Below are positions 60,919-64,000 of a DNA stretch of 64,000 bases, piece by piece; the first letter of the stretch is position 1; the number at the start of each line of letters is the position of its first letter. Position numbers and translations under genes: made by a program. This DNA is from Parvularcula dongshanensis. Its GTDB lineage: Bacteria; Pseudomonadota; Alphaproteobacteria; Caulobacterales; Parvularculaceae. The notes under the pieces were generated by a model. That model was not told where the DNA came from, did not search any database, and was given only the letters and a program-made list of their open reading frames with translations. The stretch covers positions 269,731-333,730 of the forward strand of contig NZ_JACHOB010000003.1 in assembly GCF_014199615.1 (NCBI RefSeq), in the 5' to 3' direction.

Positions 60919-61937
60919 GTCTTCGGTCCTTTCGCCAGCCGCGACAGGGTCGCGACTTCCCTCAACCACCGCTTTGCCGGACGCGCCGGCACCCCGCCCC
61001 AGCGCTCGCCTGCGGGCACGTCGTTCATCACACCCGCCCCCGCCATGACGACCGCCCCGGCACCGATCTCGATGTGATCGGCGAGTCCGGCCTTGCCGCC
61101 GAGCATCGCGCCGTCGCCGATCGTGACGGAGCCCGAAAGTCCGGTCTGGCTTGCGATCAGGACGCCCTGCCCCAGGCGGCAGTTGTGCGCGACCTGGCAG
61201 AGGTTGTCGATCTTCGTTCCGTTCCCGACGACCGTGTCGCCGAGGGCGCCTCTATCGATGCAGCTGTTGGCGCCGACGTCTACCGCGTCGCCGATCAGCA
61301 CCCGGCCGAGCTGCGGCATCGTCACTGCCCCCGTCGGCCCCGGGACATAGCCGAAGCCCGGCTCGCCGATCCGTACGCCGGCGAGGATGGCGCACCGCTC
61401 GCCAATGACGGCATGTGTGATGGTGGCGTGGCTTCCGATGCGCGATCCTGCCCCGACGACGACGCCCGGCCCGATGAAGGCGAAGGGGCCGATCACGACG
61501 TCCTCACCGATCTCGGCGCCGGGTCCGATCACTGCCGAGGGCGCGATCTCCGCCGAGGGCGCGATCCTGGCGTCGGGCGCGATGCCGGCGGGCGGCGGTC
61601 CGATCTCGAGGTGGCTCGCATGCAACGCGGTCGCGAGGCGCGCGAAGCCTAGCTTGGGCGTCTTCGTGATCGCGATCGCCGCGGTCGGAAACGCATCGGC
61701 CGCCGCGTCGGCTGCGGCATCCGTCACGAGGCACAAGGTGGGTGTGCCGGACGCAGGCGACGCCGCGCGCGCCGTCTCGACGAACACCACGCTCCCAACC
61801 GCTGCACCGGTAAGGGACGAGACGTGATCGACCGCGCCTTCGCCCCCGCGGCGGAGCGTGGCGTCCGCCGCGGCGCAGGCCGCCGCCACACTGAGCGGCG
61901 GGGCGGTGGTGAAGAAGCGGGAATCTGGCGCGCTCAT
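60915..61937 (-). CDS. lpxD: UDP-3-O-acylglucosamine N-acyltransferase
   Basis: LpxD adds the second acyl chain to lipid A precursor. The 340-residue protein has an N-terminal uridine-binding domain and a left-handed beta-helix with many hexapeptide repeats (for example [20 protein letters not shown]). The [11 protein letters not shown] motif holds the catalytic His. A terminator-like hairpin lies between it and the Skp-like gene upstream. Confidence 0.95.
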   Translation of the reverse strand: MSAPDSRFFTTAPPLSVAAACAAADATLRRGGEGAVDHVSSLTGAAVGSVVFVETARAASPASGTPTLCLVTDAAADAAADAFPTAAIAITKTPKLGFARLATALHASHLEIGPPPAGIAPDARIAPSAEIAPSAVIGPGAEIGEDVVIGPFAFIGPGVVVGAGSRIGSHATITHAVIGERCAILAGVRIGEPGFGYVPGPTGAVTMPQLGRVLIGDAVDVGANSCIDRGALGDTVVGNGTKIDNLCQVAHNCRLGQGVLIASQTGLSGSVTIGDGAMLGGKAGLADHIEIGAGAVVMAGAGVMNDVPAGERWGGVPARPAKRWLREVATLSRLAKGPKT

Positions 61938-61971
61938 GCTCTTGGTTAAGCCCGGTTCGGCGCAAAGAAAA

Positions 61972-61995
61972 AGGCCGGACCCGAAGGTCCGGCCT
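61972..61995. terminator. Strong bidirectional hairpin between the skp-like gene and lpxD
   Basis: AGGCCGGACC (61972-61981) and GGTCCGGCCT (61986-61995) form a perfect 10-bp stem with a 4-base loop (CGAA; UUCG on the minus-strand transcript). On the minus strand it is followed by TTTTTCTTT, on the plus strand by CGTTTTC. It would end or attenuate transcription from bamA-skp before lpxD. Confidence 0.8.
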
Positions 61996-62018
61996 CGTTT
62001 TCGGCGACGTGTGGTGGG

Positions 62019-62609
62019 TTAGTTCGCTTGACCTTGGGCCTGCGCGGCGCGCGCTTGGGCGAGCAGGTCGGGCTTGGTGACCGTGATCGTCGTGACCGTC
62101 CGGTCGAGGTCCTGGATCAACTCCGCGGTGATGTCCGCGTCGTCGTCGAGCCAGGCGACGTCCGAACGCCGCACGACGACCTTCGCCCGCCGCTTGCGGG
62201 CGATCTCGGCGACGAGCGGCTCGATACGCTTCGAGAGGTCCGCGAGGGCGGCGGCTTCGGCCTGAGCGACCTCGGCTTGGCGAAGCTGCTGGAACCGTTG
62301 CACGTTCTGCGAAGCGACCGCGAGGCCCTGCATCCGTTTGTTGAGGTCTTCCTTGCTCATCGAGTCCTTGGACGCGTCGAGTGCCTGGCCTTCGGCCTGA
62401 ACCTTCTGCGCTTGGGCCTGGACCTCGCCGCCGGCGCTCTGCGCGAGCGCCTCGACTTGGCTGGCGATCGACTGGCCGGCCTTCGAGTCGGCGATCAGGC
62501 GGTTCTGATCGATGACGAGCACGTCCATCTTCTGCGCCAGGGCGGCGGTGGGAAGGACGAGGAGGCCGAGAGCGGCGACGAGGCCGCCGAGGATTGGTGA
62601 GATACGCAT
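62019..62609 (-). CDS. OmpH/Skp-family periplasmic chaperone
   Basis: A 196-residue protein with a signal peptide (VAALGLLVLPTAALAQ). The Skp-like domain starts MDVLVIDQNRLIADSKAGQ, continues through a long helical coiled-coil middle (~45-120), and returns with KRRAKVVVRRSDVAWLD as the terminal strand. Skp trimers hold unfolded outer-membrane proteins for BamA. It lies 89 bases after bamA. Confidence 0.9.
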   Translation of the reverse strand: MRISPILGGLVAALGLLVLPTAALAQKMDVLVIDQNRLIADSKAGQSIASQVEALAQSAGGEVQAQAQKVQAEGQALDASKDSMSKEDLNKRMQGLAVASQNVQRFQQLRQAEVAQAEAAALADLSKRIEPLVAEIARKRRAKVVVRRSDVAWLDDDADITAELIQDLDRTVTTITVTKPDLLAQARAAQAQGQAN

Positions 62610-62698
62610 TCTTGTTCCCCCTGAATCGGGTCTGCTTGCCGGGCTTCTAGCTCACGCGTTCGCGACGCGGCGTTAAAAACCGTTAGAGTGCCGGGCGG

Positions 62699-64000
62699 TT
62701 AAAACTGGGTCCCCGCTGAGAAGCGGAAGAACTGGGTCTCGTCATAGTCTTCGCTCTTGATCGGCTCGGCGATGTCGAACTGGACGGGGCCGAACGGCGA
62801 GTTCCAGTTGATCGAGATGCCGGCGGTCGCACGAAGGGAGAAGTCGTCCTGAACGGGCGCATCGCAGAACCCGTCGCCGTTGAAGTCCACGGCGCAATCG
62901 ACCTCTCCATCAGGGCCGATCACCCCATAGTTGCGCAGGTCCTGGTTGATGATCTTATCGTTCTCGTCGACGATCCCCACCGAACCGAAGTCGGTGAAGA
63001 GCGCCGCGCGGATGCCGTACTGCTCCGGCAGCGGGACCGGGATCGCCAATTCGAGCGTCCCGATCGCTTGCGCCTTGGCCCCGATTGCCCGGCCGTAAGT
63101 GTCGGGGTTCTGCACCGTAGCGATGCTGGTTGCGGCGCCCGGCGCGAAGTACCGCGGCCCAACGCCGGCCACGTCGAAGCCGCGGAAGCCACGGTTGCCG
63201 CCCGCGAAGAAGCGGTCGTTGAGGCGGACGTCGTCACCGCCAAAGCCGTCGATGTAGCCCAAATTGACCTTGAACGCGCCGACGAGATCGAAGGGCAACG
63301 GCTTGTAGATCGCGCCGCGCGCCTGGGTGCGCAGGTACTGCACGTCGCCGCCCGCGCCCGCGAAGGTCTGGCCGAGGGAGACGTAGAAACCGCTCGACGG
63401 CTGGAAGGGATCGTTCACCCGGTTCAGCGACAGCGAGTAGCCGACCTGGCTGGAGAGGTACTCGCCGACGCTGTCGCAGGTCGGGTCCTGGGAACCGGCC
63501 GTCAAATCGCAGATGTCGACCGTGCCGTCCGCGTCGACCTCCGCGCCCGGCACCAGCACGTCGATGCCGTTGCGATAGGTCCGCCGGCGGTCGAACTGAA
63601 TGTCGTCGTTCCTGAGCTGGTAGCTCAGGTTCAAGCGGCCGAAGTCGGAGACGGGGAAGCCCACGTTCAGGCCGCCGCCGATCGAGTCCGCGGTGTAGCC
63701 CGCCTCGCGGAAGTCGACCTGGTTCGCGAAGACCGAGAAGCCCGCCAGCAGGTTGCGGCCCAAGAAGCGCGGCTCGGTGAAGCGCACCTGCGCCCGCCGG
63801 GTCCGCGAGGACGCCTGAAGGTCGAGCAGGAGGTACTGCCCCTTGCCGAGCAGGTTCCGCTCTTCGAGCTGCGCGTTGATGATGAAGTTGTCGGAAGAGC
63901 TGAGACCGCCGCCGATCTGGAAGCTGCCGGTGGATTGTTCGGTCACGTCGACGTCGAGGATCGTGCGGTCCGGGGCGGAGCCCGGAAGCTCTTGGATCGA
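62699..64000 (-). CDS. bamA: Outer membrane protein assembly factor BamA (C-terminal part)
   Basis: The frame is open to the window edge, so the signal peptide and most POTRA domains are outside. The visible ~433 residues start at the end of the last POTRA (ILDVDVTEQSTGSFQIGGG) and continue through the 16-strand barrel with EERNLLGKGQYL, RFTEPRFLGRNLLAG, FFAGGNRGFRGFD (the VRGF/Y-like L6 motif), and a final strand ending FRFSAGTQF with C-terminal Phe. BamA inserts barrels into the outer membrane. It heads the visible minus-strand cluster. Confidence 0.96.
   Translation of the reverse strand, partial: SIQELPGSAPDRTILDVDVTEQSTGSFQIGGGLSSSDNFIINAQLEERNLLGKGQYLLLDLQASSRTRRAQVRFTEPRFLGRNLLAGFSVFANQVDFREAGYTADSIGGGLNVGFPVSDFGRLNLSYQLRNDDIQFDRRRTYRNGIDVLVPGAEVDADGTVDICDLTAGSQDPTCDSVGEYLSSQVGYSLSLNRVNDPFQPSSGFYVSLGQTFAGAGGDVQYLRTQARGAIYKPLPFDLVGAFKVNLGYIDGFGGDDVRLNDRFFAGGNRGFRGFDVAGVGPRYFAPGAATSIATVQNPDTYGRAIGAKAQAIGTLELAIPVPLPEQYGIRAALFTDFGSVGIVDENDKIINQDLRNYGVIGPDGEVDCAVDFNGDGFCDAPVQDDFSLRATAGISINWNSPFGPVQFDIAEPIKSEDYDETQFFRFSAGTQF

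Overview
The window is GC-rich chromosomal DNA of an alphaproteobacterium. The evidence is the order divK-pleD, the run bamA-skp-lpxD-fabZ-lpxA-lpxI-lpxB, the order rnd-lptC-lptA-lptB-rpoN, GatCAB-type amidotransferase genes, and a DinB polymerase with an N-terminal zinc knuckle. A relative of the Caulobacterales or Parvularculales is my guess. No rRNA gene is present to settle it.

Positions 1 to about 6,670 look like the decayed end of an integrated conjugative or mobilisable element, abutting the 3' end of a tRNA-Thr(TGT) gene. The gene order (ardA, two small ORFs, a DUF2840 protein, a DUF3363-type relaxase, a VirD4/TraG membrane-domain remnant, a CopG-type regulator) follows the conjugation module of Tn4371/rhizobial-type elements. 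The TraF peptidase, the lytic transglycosylase, most of TraG and all trb genes are missing. A GC-rich inverted-repeat cluster before the relaxase is a candidate oriT. Three spaced copies of one motif beside the tRNA are candidate integrase arm sites. The first ~540 bases are visibly less GC-rich than the rest.

From 6,743 on the window is core-like. 6.8-15 kb holds a cyclic-nucleotide-binding/thioredoxin-reductase-like fusion, a Mpo1-like membrane protein, an XRE regulator, a MaoC hydratase, a HerA-like ATPase coupled to a histidine kinase with a substituted N-box, a DJ-1/PfpI protein and a Rieske-AIFL oxidoreductase. 15-20 kb holds carA, yqeY, an old yellow enzyme, a GH13 glucosidase and a DUF2959 lipoprotein. 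20.5-24.8 kb is rnd-lptCAB-rpoN. 24.9-29.1 kb is aroK-aroB-CorC-MFS. 29.1-36 kb has bolA, a J-domain protein, YitT and TlpA-like proteins, surA-pdxA-rsmA and rlmJ. 36-47 kb has gatB, a frameshifted tandem P19-like iron protein with a putative outer-membrane partner, two VOC proteins, gatC-gatA, a gluzincin peptidase head-to-head with ruvX, then pyrB and plsY.

47-52.7 kb carries glnA and then a complete Anbu locus: circularly permuted ATP-grasp, alpha-E, transglutaminase-like protein and the Anbu proteasome homologue. The transglutaminase gene seems to start at ATT. 52.7-57.6 kb has a membrane-anchored winged-helix regulator, an UrcA protein, divK-pleD, dinB and a RidA protein. 57.6-64 kb is the lipid A and outer-membrane biogenesis cluster on the minus strand, ending in a bamA cut by the window edge.

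Many adjacent genes overlap by ATGA, GTGA or TGATG, so translational coupling is common. I used this pattern to choose several starts.
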